A DNA stretch of 64,000 bases, from NCBI GenBank assembly GCA_950097015.1, contig CATNEN010000038.1, forward strand, positions 31,706,501 to 31,770,500. Reading direction: 5' to 3'. This document shows positions 32,265 through 51,903 of the stretch, one piece after another. Source of the DNA: Macrostomum hystrix. Taxonomy: Eukaryota > Platyhelminthes > Macrostomidae. Position 1 is the stretch's first letter. Each line of letters opens with the position of its first letter. A program made the translations under genes and the position numbers. The notes below the pieces were generated by a model that saw only the letters and a list, made by a program, of their open reading frames with translations, was not told the origin of the DNA and ran no database searches.

Positions 32265-35200
32265 AGATACATAGACAGTCAGTATTCAAGACAGTCAGTA
32301 TTCAAGACAGTCAGGATTGAAGACAGTCAGTATTCAAGACAGTCAGTATTCAAGACAGTCAGGATTGAAGACAGTCAGTATTCAAGACAGTCAGTATTCA
32401 AGACAGTCAGTATTCAAGACAGTCAGGATTGGAGACAGTCAGGATTGAAGACAGTCAGTATTCAAGACAGTCAGTATTCAAGACAGTCAGGATTGAAGAC
32501 AGTCAGTATTCAAGACAGTCAGTATTCAAGACAGTCAGGATTGAAGACAGTCAGTATTCAAGACAGTCAGTATTCAAGACAGTCAGTATTCAAGACAGTC
32601 AGGATTGGAGACAGTCAGGATTGAAGACAGTCAGTATTCAAGACAGTCAGGATTGAAGACAGTCAGTATTGAAGACAGTCAGGATTGGAGACAGTCAGGA
32701 TTGGAGACAGTCAGGATTGGAGCCAGTCAGGATTGAAGACAGTCAGTATTGAAGACAGTCAGGATTGGAGACAGTCAGGATTGGAGACAGTCAGGATTGG
32801 AGACAGTCAGGATTAAAGACAGTCAGGATTGGAGACAGTCAGGATTGGAGACAGTCAGGATTGAAGACAGTCAGGATTGGAGACAGTCAGGATTGGAGAC
32901 AGTCAGGATTGGAGACAGTCAGGATTGAAGACAGTCAGGATTGAAGACAGTCAGGATTGGAGACAGTCAGGATTGGAGACAGTCAGGATTGGAGACAGTC
33001 AGGATTGGAGACAGTCAGGATTGGAGACAGTCAGGATTGGAGACAGTCAGGATTGGAGACAGTCAGGATTGAAGACAGTCAGGATTGAAGACAGTCAGGA
33101 TTGAAGACAGTCAGGATTGGAGACAGTCAGGATTGAAGACAGTCAGGATTGGAGACAGTCAGGATTGGAGACAGTCAGGATTGAAGACAGTCAGGATTGG
33201 AGACAGTCAGGATTGGAGACAGTCAGTATTGGAGACAGTCAGGATTGGAGACAGTCAGGATTGGAGACAGTCAGTATTGGAGACAGTCAGGATTGGAGAC
33301 AGTCAGGATTGAAGACAGTCAGGATTGGAGACAGTCAGGATTGAAGACAGTCAGGATTGGAGACAGTCAGGATTGAAGACAGTCAGTATTGGAGACAGTC
33401 AGGATTGAAGACAGTCAGGATTGAAGACAGTCAGGATTGGAGACAGTCAGGATTGGAGACAGTCAGTATTCAAGACAGTCAGTATTCAAGACAGTCAGGA
33501 TTGGAGACAGTCAGGATTGGAGACAGTCAGTATTCAAGACAGTCAGGATTGGAGACAGTCAGGATTGAAGACAGTCAGGATTGAAGACAGTCAGGATTGA
33601 AGACAGTCAGGATTGAAGACAGTCAGGATTGAAGACAGTCAGGATTGGAGACAGTCAGTATTGAAGACAGTCAGTATTGAAGACAGTCAGGATTGGAGAC
33701 AGTCAGGATTGAAGACAGTCAGGATTGGAGACAGTCAGGATTGGAGACAGTCAGTATTGGAGACAGTCAGGATTGGAGACAGTCAGGATTGGAGACAGTC
33801 AGGATTGAAGACAGTCAGTATTCAAGACAGTCAGGATTGAAGACAGTCAGGATTGGAGACAGTCAGGATTGAAGACAGTCAGGATTGGAGACAGTCAGGA
33901 TTGAAGACAGTCTGGATTGGAGACAGTCAGTATTGGAGACAGTCAGGATTGGAGACAGTCAGGATTGAAGACAGTCAGGATTGGAGACAGTCAGGATTGA
34001 AGACAGTCAGGATTGGAGACAGTCAGGATTGAAGACAGTCAGTATTGGAGACAGTCAGGATTGAAGACAGTCAGGATTGAAGACAGTCAGGATTGGAGAC
34101 AGTCAGGATTGGAGACAGTCAGTATTCAAGACAGTCAGTATTCAAGACAGTCAGGATTGGAGACAGTCAGGATTGGAGACAGTCAGTATTCAAGACAGTC
34201 AGGATTGGAGACAGTCAGGATTGAAGACAGTCAGGATTGAAGACAGTCAGGATTGAAGACAGTCAGGATTGAAGACAGTCAGGATTGAAGACAGTCAGGA
34301 TTGGAGACAGTCAGTATTGAAGACAGTCAGTATTGAAGACAGTCAGGATTGGAGACAGTCAGGATTGAAGACAGTCAGGATTGGAGACAGTCAGGATTGG
34401 AGACAGTCAGTATTGGAGACAGTCAGGATTGGAGACAGTCAGGATTGGAGACAGTCAGGATTGAAGACAGTCAGTATTCAAGACAGTCAGGATTGAAGAC
34501 AGTCAGGATTGGAGACAGTCAGGATTGAAGACAGTCAGGATTGGAGACAGTCAGGATTGAAGACAGTCAGTATTGAAGACAGTCAGGATTGGAGACAGTC
34601 AGGATTGAAGACAGTCAGGATTGGAGACAGTCAGGATTGGAGACAGTCAGTATTGGAGACAGTCAGGATTGGAGACAGTCAGGATTGGAGACAGTCAGGA
34701 TTGAAGACAGTCAGTATTCAAGACAGTCAGGATTGAAGACAGTCAGGATTGGAGACAGTCAGGATTGAAGACAGTCAGTATTGGAGACAGTCAGGATTGG
34801 AGACAGTCAGGATTGAAGACAGTCAGGATTGAAGACAGTCAGGATTGAAGACAGTCAGGATTGAAGACAGTCAGGATTGGAGACAGTCAGGATTGGAGAC
34901 AGTCAGGATTGAAGACAGTCAGGATTGAAGACAGTCAGGATTGAAGACAGTCAGGATTGGAGACAGTCAGGATTGAAGACAGTCAGGATTGAAGACAGTC
35001 AGGATTGGAGACAGTCAGGATTGGAGACAGTCAGGATTGGAGACAGTCAGGATTGGAGACAGTCAGGATTGGAGACAGTCAGGATTGGAGACAGTCAGGA
35101 TTGGAGACAGTCAGGATTGAAGACAGTCAGGATTGAAGACAGTCAGGATTGAAGACAGTCAGGATTGGAGACAGTCAGGATTGAAGACAGTCAGGATTGG

Positions 35201-37583
35201 AGACAGTCAGGATTGGAGACAGTCAGGATTGAAGACAGTCAGGATTGGAGACAGTCAGGATTGGAGACAGTCAGTATTGGAGACAGTCAGGATTGGAGAC
35301 AGTCAGGATTGGAGACAGTCAGTATTGGAGACAGTCAGGATTGGAGACAGTCAGGATTGAAGACAGTCAGTATTCAAGACAGTCAGGATTGAAGACAGTC
35401 AGGATTGGAGACAGTCAGGATTGAAGACAGTCAGTATTGGAGACAGTCAGGATTGAAGACAGTCAGGATTGAAGACAGTCAGGATTGGAGACAGTCAGGA
35501 TTGAAGACAGTCAGGATTGAAGACAGTCAGGATTGGAGACAGTCAGGATTGAAGACAGTCAGGATTGGAGACAGTCAGGATTGAAGACAGTCAGTATTGG
35601 AGACAGTCAGGATTGAAGACAGTCAGGATTGAAGACAGTCAGGATTGGAGACAGTCAGGATTGGAGACAGTCAGTATTCAAGACAGTCAGTATTCAAGAC
35701 AGTCAGGATTGGAGACAGTCAGGATTGGAGACAGTCAGTATTCAAGACAGTCAGGATTGGAGACAGTCAGGATTGAAGACAGTCAGGATTGAAGACAGTC
35801 AGGATTGAAGACAGTCAGGATTGAAGACAGTCAGGATTGAAGACAGTCAGGATTGGAGACAGTCAGTATTGAAGACAGTCAGTATTGAAGACAGTCAGGA
35901 TTGGAGACAGTCAGGATTGAAGACAGTCAGGATTGGAGACAGTCAGGATTGGAGACAGTCAGTATTGGAGACAGTCAGGATTGGAGACAGTCAGGATTGG
36001 AGACAGTCAGGATTGAAGACAGTCAGTATTCAAGACAGTCAGGATTGAAGACAGTCAGGATTGGAGACAGTCAGGATTGAAGACAGTCAGGATTGGAGAC
36101 AGTCAGGATTGAAGACAGTCAGTATTGAAGACAGTCAGGATTGGAGACAGTCAGGATTGAAGACAGTCAGGATTGGAGACAGTCAGGATTGGAGACAGTC
36201 AGTATTGGAGACAGTCAGGATTGGAGACAGTCAGGATTGGAGACAGTCAGGATTGAAGACAGTCAGTATTCAAGACAGTCAGGATTGAAGACAGTCAGGA
36301 TTGGAGACAGTCAGGATTGAAGACAGTCAGTATTGGAGACAGTCAGGATTGGAGACAGTCAGGATTGAAGACAGTCAGGATTGAAGACAGTCAGGATTGA
36401 AGACAGTCAGGATTGAAGACAGTCAGGATTGGAGACAGTCAGGATTGGAGACAGTCAGGATTGAAGACAGTCAGGATTGAAGACAGTCAGGATTGAAGAC
36501 AGTCAGGATTGGAGACAGTCAGGATTGAAGACAGTCAGGATTGAAGACAGTCAGGATTGGAGACAGTCAGGATTGGAGACAGTCAGGATTGGAGACAGTC
36601 AGGATTGGAGACAGTCAGGATTGGAGACAGTCAGGATTGGAGACAGTCAGGATTGGAGACAGTCAGGATTGAAGACAGTCAGGATTGAAGACAGTCAGGA
36701 TTGAAGACAGTCAGGATTGGAGACAGTCAGGATTGAAGACAGTCAGGATTGGAGACAGTCAGGATTGGAGACAGTCAGGATTGAAGACAGTCAGGATTGG
36801 AGACAGTCAGGATTGGAGACAGTCAGTATTGGAGACAGTCAGGATTGGAGACAGTCAGGATTGGAGACAGTCAGTATTGGAGACAGTCAGGATTGGAGAC
36901 AGTCAGGATTGAAGACAGTCAGTATTCAAGACAGTCAGGATTGAAGACAGTCAGGATTGGAGACAGTCAGGATTGAAGACAGTCAGTATTGGAGACAGTC
37001 AGGATTGAAGACAGTCAGGATTGAAGACAGTCAGGATTGGAGACAGTCAGGATTGAAGACAGTCAGGATTGAAGACAGTCAGGATTGGAGACAGTCAGGA
37101 TTGAAGACAGTCAGGATTGAAGACAGTCAGGATTGGAGACAGTCAGGATTGAAGACAGTCAGGATTGGAGACAGTCAGGATTGGAGACAGTCAGGATTGG
37201 AGACAGTCAGGATTGGAGACAGTCAGGATTGGAGACAGTCAGGATTGAAGACAGTCAGGATTGGAGACAGTCAGGATTGGAGACAGTCAGGATTGGAGAC
37301 AGTCAGGATTGAAGACAGTCAGGATTGGAGACAGTCAGTATTGAAGACAGTCAGGATTGGAGACAGTCAGGATTGAAGACAGTCAGGATTGAAGTCAGTC
37401 AGGATTGAAGACAGTCAGGATTGGAGACAGTCAGTATTGAAGACAGTCAGGATTGGAGACAGTCAGGATTGGAGACAGTCAGGATTGGAGACAGTCAGGA
37501 TTGAAGACAGTCAGGATTGAAGACAGTCAGGATTGGAGACAGTCAGGATTGAAGACAGTCAGGATTGAAGACAGTCAGTCAGG
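32265..37583. repeat. 5.3-kb minisatellite of 16-bp units with higher-order duplications
   Basis: About 330 copies of acagtcaggattggag, with gaag and tattcaag/tattggag variants. Identical variant strings recur at offsets of 656 bp (33357 and 34013; 33613 and 34269) and 1552 bp (34013 and 35565; 34509 and 36061; 35133 and 36685), equal to 41 and 97 units. The 75-codon open frames over it are repeat artefacts. Confidence 0.97.
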
Positions 37584-37996
37584 ATGAGGCAAGCAAATGC
37601 GATTGTTTTTGAGTCGCAAAGTCCTTTAGTGCAGCTCTCAGGACTTTGGTTTAGGAGATGCACTCTTCAACTCAACCTAAAGTCGCTATTGGACAAGAAG
37701 AAGGAGCTTCAGAGGAGAGTTGAGGCAAAATTAGTTTGATCCACAGCTGCCACAGGCTAGCGAGATTAAATTGGTGGGAGTGCGTGCACCAAAGCTTCAA
37801 CCCCTAAGCCTCTTATACTGCGGCTTACAATTTGTAGAGGCCTTACTTATATGCACAGCATTAGATTTATATTGCCCTGAGAGAGCGGTCAATTCACGCT
37901 GCTGCTGCTGTTGCTGCTTTTGCCCTTAGCTTGTTGTCAGAATCTTACGCTGTTACATCCCTTTCTTTCTCGTTTCTTCACTATTCTTGGTTGCTA
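37584..37996. other. Intergenic sequence with one short open frame
   Basis: An ATG at 37584 opens a 51-codon frame ending at 37739 (last residues KKKELQRRVEAKLV), beginning right at the edge of the 16-bp array. I could not connect it in phase to the exon at 37998. No domain recognised. Confidence 0.25.
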
Positions 37997-37997
37997 G

Positions 37998-39699
37998 CCG
38001 AACAGAATCTGTAACCTACCGATTGGTATGGAAGCTGTTTAAAATTAACAAACTGAAATTACTGCTGACAGCTAAGATAGAGCTGTTGTGCGGTCAGCAG
38101 AACCGCAACTCACTGCTCCGATTTGTAAGTTTACCGAGTAGTGCACATTTTTTGCTTGTTATGTTTCTTTTGATTCGTGATGAGAACATTGTGTAGCTCC
38201 AGAGTACACTTTGTTTTCCACCATTTTCCTTTCTGTTTTCTCCCCTCTGAACTCTCCCTTCTTGATTCTCCCCTCTGAACTCTCCTCGCTCCATTCTTCC
38301 CATCTGTATTCTACCCTCCCATCTCCCCTCTGTAGTCTCCCATCTGTATTCTACCCTCCCATCTCCCCTCTGTAGTCTCCCATCTGTATTCTACCCTCCG
38401 ATCTCCCCTCTGTAGTCTCCCATCTGTATTCTACCCTCCCATCTCCCCTCTGTAGTCTCCCATCTGTATTCTACCCTCCCATTTCCCCTCTGTAGTCTCC
38501 CATCTGTATTCTACCCTCCGATCTCCCATCTGTAGTCTCCCATCTGTAGTCTCCCATCTGTATCTCCCTCTGTATTCTCCCTTCTGTATTCTCCCCTATG
38601 AATTCTCCCTTCTTGATTCTCCCCTCTGAGCTCTCCTCTCTCTATTCTTCCCATCTGTTTTCTCCCCTCTGTATTCTACCCCCTGTATTGTGACAGGTTT
38701 TTAATGCAAGTTGCACTAAATATTGTTTTAGCATTGTTGCTATGTGATATAGCAATTAACAATAATATTCTGTCTTTAAAAAAAATCATCTAAAAAAGTG
38801 TTTTTACCTAATTGGCTCCAGCTACAAAGTCACCGCTGTACATCTGACTATGCCCTGGGAATAGCACTTTGTGTGTAGTTTGAAATAAGACACTACCCAC
38901 AGGTTGAGTCTGAGCTTGGCAACCGACTCAACCTTTTTTGAGCAGCCTGGCAAATAAACCCGCCTCATGGGAATTGAGTGGCAATTAATATGATTTCCTC
39001 GAAATATTTTGGCATATTGGATTTCGGCTAATTTAGCTTTGTGTACTTTTAAACGATGCCTATAAATTGTTGTGCTCTACTGCCGTTACTTCAAAATGTC
39101 ATGGATACGCGAAGGACGTTGCTGAACCTCATACTGCATGACACAGGAGGATATTGGGAGACACTGGGGGATATTGGGAGACACCGGGGGATATTGGGAG
39201 ACACCGGGGGATATTGTGAGACACTGGAGGATATTGGGAGACATTGTGGGGTATCAGGAGACACTGGGAGATATTGGGAGACATTGTGGGACATTGGGAG
39301 ACACTGGGGAGATATTGGGAGACATTGTGGGACATTGGGAGACACTGGGAGAGATAAAGTAAAAGACTAAGCTATTACTGGATGTCTAAGAGAGTTAAGA
39401 GGGACCGCTGAATCGCAGATCCCCAGGGCTGTTTCTGCTAGTTTGGGCTGGGCATTGGTTTCTGCGGTGCTTGAAGGTTGTGAATAATTTATGAACCAAT
39501 ACTAGCAACCCTCTGCTTCAACTCAAGTTTCACAATTCACAATTTCGTTCCTCTTTCCCAACAGACCTTATGCATTGCTGCGATACAGCAGGCACAATGT
39601 GAAACAGATACAAAACCTGACAACCTCGCGACTACCAGTCACCCAGGACCAATTACTCTATTCTCTTCTCTCTCTCTATTTTCCACTTTGGTCGTTTAA
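37998..39699 (+). CDS. Possible gene fragment, two candidate exons
   Basis: A segment at 37998-38124 has a good acceptor (ttggttgctag) and a strong donor (gtaagt) and stays open (KLFKINKLKLLLTAKIELL). A second at 39565-39699 follows a strong acceptor (ctctttcccaacag) and runs to TAA with a hydrophobic C-terminus; phase 0 at the junction agrees. No family is recognised, no start exon was found, and the second exon is open in another frame too. The intron has two arrays. Confidence 0.3.
38225..38690. repeat. Pyrimidine-rich minisatellite, about 20/40 bp
   Basis: Alternating tctcccatctgtattctacc and ctcccatctcccctctgtag segments form a roughly 40-bp dimer, repeated about six times with looser flanks. 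Confidence 0.88.
38700..39135. other. Single-copy stretch, no gene seen
   Basis: AT-rich sequence between two arrays in the doubtful gene model; nothing recognised. Confidence 0.35.
39140..39352. repeat. 19-bp minisatellite (gatattgggagacactggg)
   Basis: About 11 copies with accg, attgtg and gtatcagg variants. Open in several frames on both strands because the unit is stop-free. Confidence 0.9.
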
Positions 39700-39859
39700 G
39701 GGGAATTTCTTAAACTAACCCCATTTAGTTAGCCTAGCTTAGTGCAAATGCTACTCAATATTTAAAGTGCTCTTTGCTGAACACATTTTAAGCAGGTAAA
39801 TAGTGAAATTTTCCACTCTATCCGATGAAACCACTTCCAGAATCCCAGGATTCTCGTCT

Positions 39860-40090
39860 AATTGTCTAATTGCAAAAACCACCAATATTCCCTTATTCGC
39901 CATTAGAGGTTTATTCAGAGCAATGTTAGCTGTCCTTGTCACCACGGTGCCTGACAGGAATCGCTGAATATATCTCGACATTGCTGACGTAGAACGGCTT
40001 TTTAAGTTTGTTGATGGTTAAGAGCGGAAAATTTTGGACTTTAACAAATATTGCTCAGTTGGTTTGGGAGCTGTCGTGAAGTAGGCAGTG
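39860..40090 (+). repeat. Dispersed family R4, copy 1
   Basis: Shares gagctgtcgtgaagtaggca and, with divergence, the preceding 200 bp (aaaccaccaatat, cggcttt, ggactt) with 44755-45015. Recognised only by this within-window match; class unknown. Confidence 0.6.
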
Positions 40091-40293
40091 GGTGTAGTTA
40101 AAATGCCCCCATAGATCGATGGCTAGAGAGAGAGACAGGTAAATGGGAAACTTTAAACTCGAAGTAAATATGTTCGATTGATAGCTAGCAGCCTATTCAG
40201 GTAAGGCATGTCTGTCTGTCTGTCTCTAATGATCAACTGTCCTTGTTTCACTTGGTCACAGGCCTTGCCGACTAGTACAGCATCGAAACTGCA

Positions 40294-48667
<8,374 letters not shown>

Positions 48668-48866
48668 TATAACATTTTTTATATCCTTTGGAATTGAATA
48701 TTCAACGAGCGAATAGGCTTCTTAATACAAAAATGTTAGATTTACTTTCTACTGAAAATCATGAAGGTTTAAGGTGATTGAGCATAATGAATCTTTTTAC
48801 CTATTAATTTTATTCACTCGCGTTCAACTCTGAGTTCACTCATTATAGTTTTTTTCAAGATTGGGT

Positions 48867-49165
48867 TGAGTGGCAGAGCTGTTAAAGTGTTTGCGTCTCT
48901 CGGTATTGCACCTGAGCTCGATTACGCGGCAAAGGCCACGTTTATTTCGGTCGCCCTTGAGGGCCAACCTCAAAGGCACAGTTAGAGTGTACACTGCCTG
49001 AGAAAGTCAGGGAGGATGTACATGCCTGTGTGAGTGTGCCTGCGTACGGTATCTGTGTGCGTGTGTGCTCAGGAGTCAGCGAAATGGGCAGAATTGCCTC
49101 CTCGCTGGCTGTGGATCTAGTGTCACCAAATTTTGTGTCATTGCCCACAGCCCTCCTGCAATTTT
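48867..49165 (+). mobile_element. tRNA-derived SINE copy E
   Basis: Head gggttgagtggcagagctgt, B-box-like gagctcgattacg, CA-rich segment and 3' end cagccctcctg. More diverged in the head than copy B. It lies 200 bp after the cholinesterase stop codon. Confidence 0.87.
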
Positions 49166-49189
49166 TATTACTTTTTTGTTTTTTTATTA

Positions 49190-50380
49190 TAGGGAGATAA
49201 ATAAATAGAGACATTTTCCTAACTCCGCCGAGGTTACTAAAACAAACAAACCAAACATCAAAACTAATTTTTAATTACTAGCTGTAAGTCTCAATAGTGT
49301 TTCAAACTATTTGCTAAATCATTGCTTCATTTTCTCTAGAAAATTATCAATTTATCAACAAACCCGTATAAAACTTCATGTACATGACGTTTAAAAATGT
49401 GTGATTCACTTATAAGATTTCCACACGATTCATGCCATGTGTTTATATATTCCTCTACATTTTTTATTTTATAAATGTGCGTAGCTATAAATTGACTTTA
49501 TATAGCACGACTTGGAAATCGACAAAGCATTAATTAAATATAAAATTTATATAAATTAATATCTGTAAATTCGGTTCTGATTTAAAAAAAAACCTTCTTA
49601 CTCAAAGTCAATCATTAAAAATATTTTTGAAAACCTATTGTTGTTTTAATGAAATTTAAATCAACAAGAATACAAAAATCTATCGTAAAAATAGTCTTAG
49701 CCATTTAAACAAAGGCTACAATTTTCAAAAGGTTTCGGAATTAATTTTCCTTTGTAGGGCGAACTCAATTTCAGTAAATCAGAAATGTGACATTAAATAA
49801 TTGTTAAAATTGTTAAAATTTACATTAAAAACGAAGAAACAAAATTTTGATAGAATTTTATCGATTTCCAACAATAATCCAACACATGCATAGTTTAAAT
49901 ACTCTTATATAACAATTCAATGCTGCAATAGACGACCCTGTTTGGTCGAAATTAGGTTCTTGAAATTACTGAAGGTTGTAACTTTACCCAATTCTTTGTT
50001 TACTCCAAATTTTCTTTTATTATGTATTACTGACTCGTCGACAAGGTTGTTCATTTTTATATTGGCTTTTACAAAAATTTGCTTGCATTGTGCTAATGCA
50101 TTGAAATGTACTCGTAGTGCAATAAGCAAAATTGAATTTTATTTGTTCTTTATTACTGCATAATTTGCTTTAATTTTTTAGCTTTCTCTGTCTACATCCT
50201 TCTAGCCCTACACATAGTTTTTGTCTACTCACGTGCTCCTACATTCACTAAGAAAATATGCTAATTGATACATCAAATAAACGGAAACCGGCTACCTTGC
50301 TAATTTAAGAAAAATTGCAGAGTTGTTTAAATAAATTAAAAACAAAACAGCCTACTGGTAAAATATACAATAACTACGGA
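49190..50380. other. AT-rich intergenic region, no gene seen
   Basis: About 1.2 kb of AT-rich sequence with only short open frames lacking domain content. It separates the cholinesterase and the kinase, whose 3' ends converge on it. Confidence 0.5.
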
Positions 50381-50384
50381 AAAA

Positions 50385-50545
50385 CCTACATCAAACAGCT
50401 GAAATATATACACGAAACTGAAAAAATCTACGTCTAACAGTTGAAAACTATGTCTAACAGGTGCAAAAATACGATTATCAGGTGAAATCTACGTCCAGAA
50501 GGTGAAACCTACGTCCTACAGGTGAAACCGATGTCTAAGAGTTAA
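50385..50545. repeat. Degenerate 20-bp repeat (tacgtctaacaggtgaaac)
   Basis: Six or seven diverged copies. The same tctaacaggt core appears at 52180-52262 and around 56390-56480. Confidence 0.75.
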
Positions 50546-50604
50546 ATAAAAAAATATTCACTATATTATTTAGTTAGAAAAAAAGAAATCTGAACAAATA
50601 AATT

Positions 50605-50775
50605 ACACTTATGTGGCGGCCAGACCAGCACGCTGCTGGCGCGGGCAGTGCACCTGCACTCAATCGGCCTGACTCACCCTGCCCGGGGGGTGGGTGCACC
50701 CAGACGGCCGGCGCGCTAAGCCGCAGGGTCTGGCACGGACTATGCGCACCTCCCCATGCCTCGCTGTCGCGCAGT
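50605..50775. other. GC-rich island, probable dispersed element
   Basis: About 170 bp of markedly GC-rich sequence (gcgggcagtgcacctgcact, cggccggcgcgctaagccgc) inside an AT-rich region. It contains a short open frame without domains. No second copy in the window, so element status is inferred from composition only. Confidence 0.4.
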
Positions 50776-50799
50776 ATTTATATGCGATTGTGAAAAATA

Positions 50800-51600
50800 A
50801 AAGTTGACCTGCTCTCGCGCCATTTCATTTTGCGAGTCGCTAAACTTATCTGTTAATTACCAGATATAAACTGTATACTTAAATTTATAAAATTTATCAT
50901 GTACGAGTATTTTATAATTAAAAAATGTAAATGACAAGAAAGAGTCTTGCTAAAAACCATTGAAAGCGTCTAAGTATTAGTAAATAACGTTCGTTATAGA
51001 GTACTAAACTACAATTAACAATGCATTTTAACAAAAAATATAGTTGAAAGATTTTTCAAGGTCAGTCTAAAGATTACGAACGAGAACGCAGTAAAACAAG
51101 AAAGCTGTAAAAGTTTAAATTAATACATTCGATGACTAACTGTAGTCCAAGTTTTAATACGTCGTAAAAAGCTTCATTTCAAAAATCGAGCTTGAAATCG
51201 TTAGATCGTTAAATATTCGTAGTCTATTAAACAAAAACACTGGCCACTCTAGATTGACAAATCATCACAATGTTCTGGCATCAGCTTCAGATTCTGCTCT
51301 TTAAAAATTCGCACTCAGTGTAACAAAAGTTAGACGGGTTGTGACGAAGCGCGTAACATATGCATCATCGAGAAAAAAATACAAAAAATAAAATAAAATA
51401 AATGCAGCATTTTCTATCTGTTTTAACATGCAAAATACTTCCTTTAACCAGGTAAACTGATTCTTGCAGAATAACATATAGACTAAAGAATACAGTTTGT
51501 ATTCATTATTCATTTTATAGCGGTCATGTATATACAAACTTGTAGTTATAGTGTTGGATAGTATAAGTAATGAAAAAATATTCTACACAATTAATAATTC
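50800..51600. other. AT-rich intergenic sequence, no gene seen
   Basis: Single-copy AT-rich sequence; the short frame at 51301-51537 shows no domain. Confidence 0.45.
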
Positions 51601-51614
51601 ATAAATGATTTGTG

Positions 51615-51815
51615 CATTCATTGAGGGGTGGGGAGGCAGTTTGGGGGTCCGATGTACATTGAGGGATTGGTGGGGAGGAAGTTTAAGGGTCCGATGTACA
51701 TTGAGGGATTGGTGGGGAGGCAGTTTGGGGGTCCGATGTACATTGAGGGTATGGTGGGGAAGCAGTCTAGGGTCCTGTGTACTTTGAGGGAATGGGGAGG
51801 CAGTTTTGTGGTACG
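51615..51815. repeat. 42-bp minisatellite
   Basis: About five copies; each contains gtccgatgtacattgaggg and ggtggggaggcagtttgggg. Downstream of the kinase stop codon. Confidence 0.9.
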
Positions 51816-51903
51816 GTCTAAATTTTGGTTTGGGGCTTCAAAAAAAGTCGTAAAATGACAAAAAGTGACAGAATTTCAGTAGGGTCATATCCGCTATTAG
51901 CAA

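Noticed and set aside
32429-37376. Sixteen or more 75-residue frames of similar sequence
   Set aside because: All are the 16-bp array read in frame between recurrent stop-bearing variants; identical copies reflect DNA block duplication.
49917-50163. Two antiparallel frames of about 70 residues
   Set aside because: AT-rich sequence, no domain, no splice or start context, and chance frames of this size are expected.
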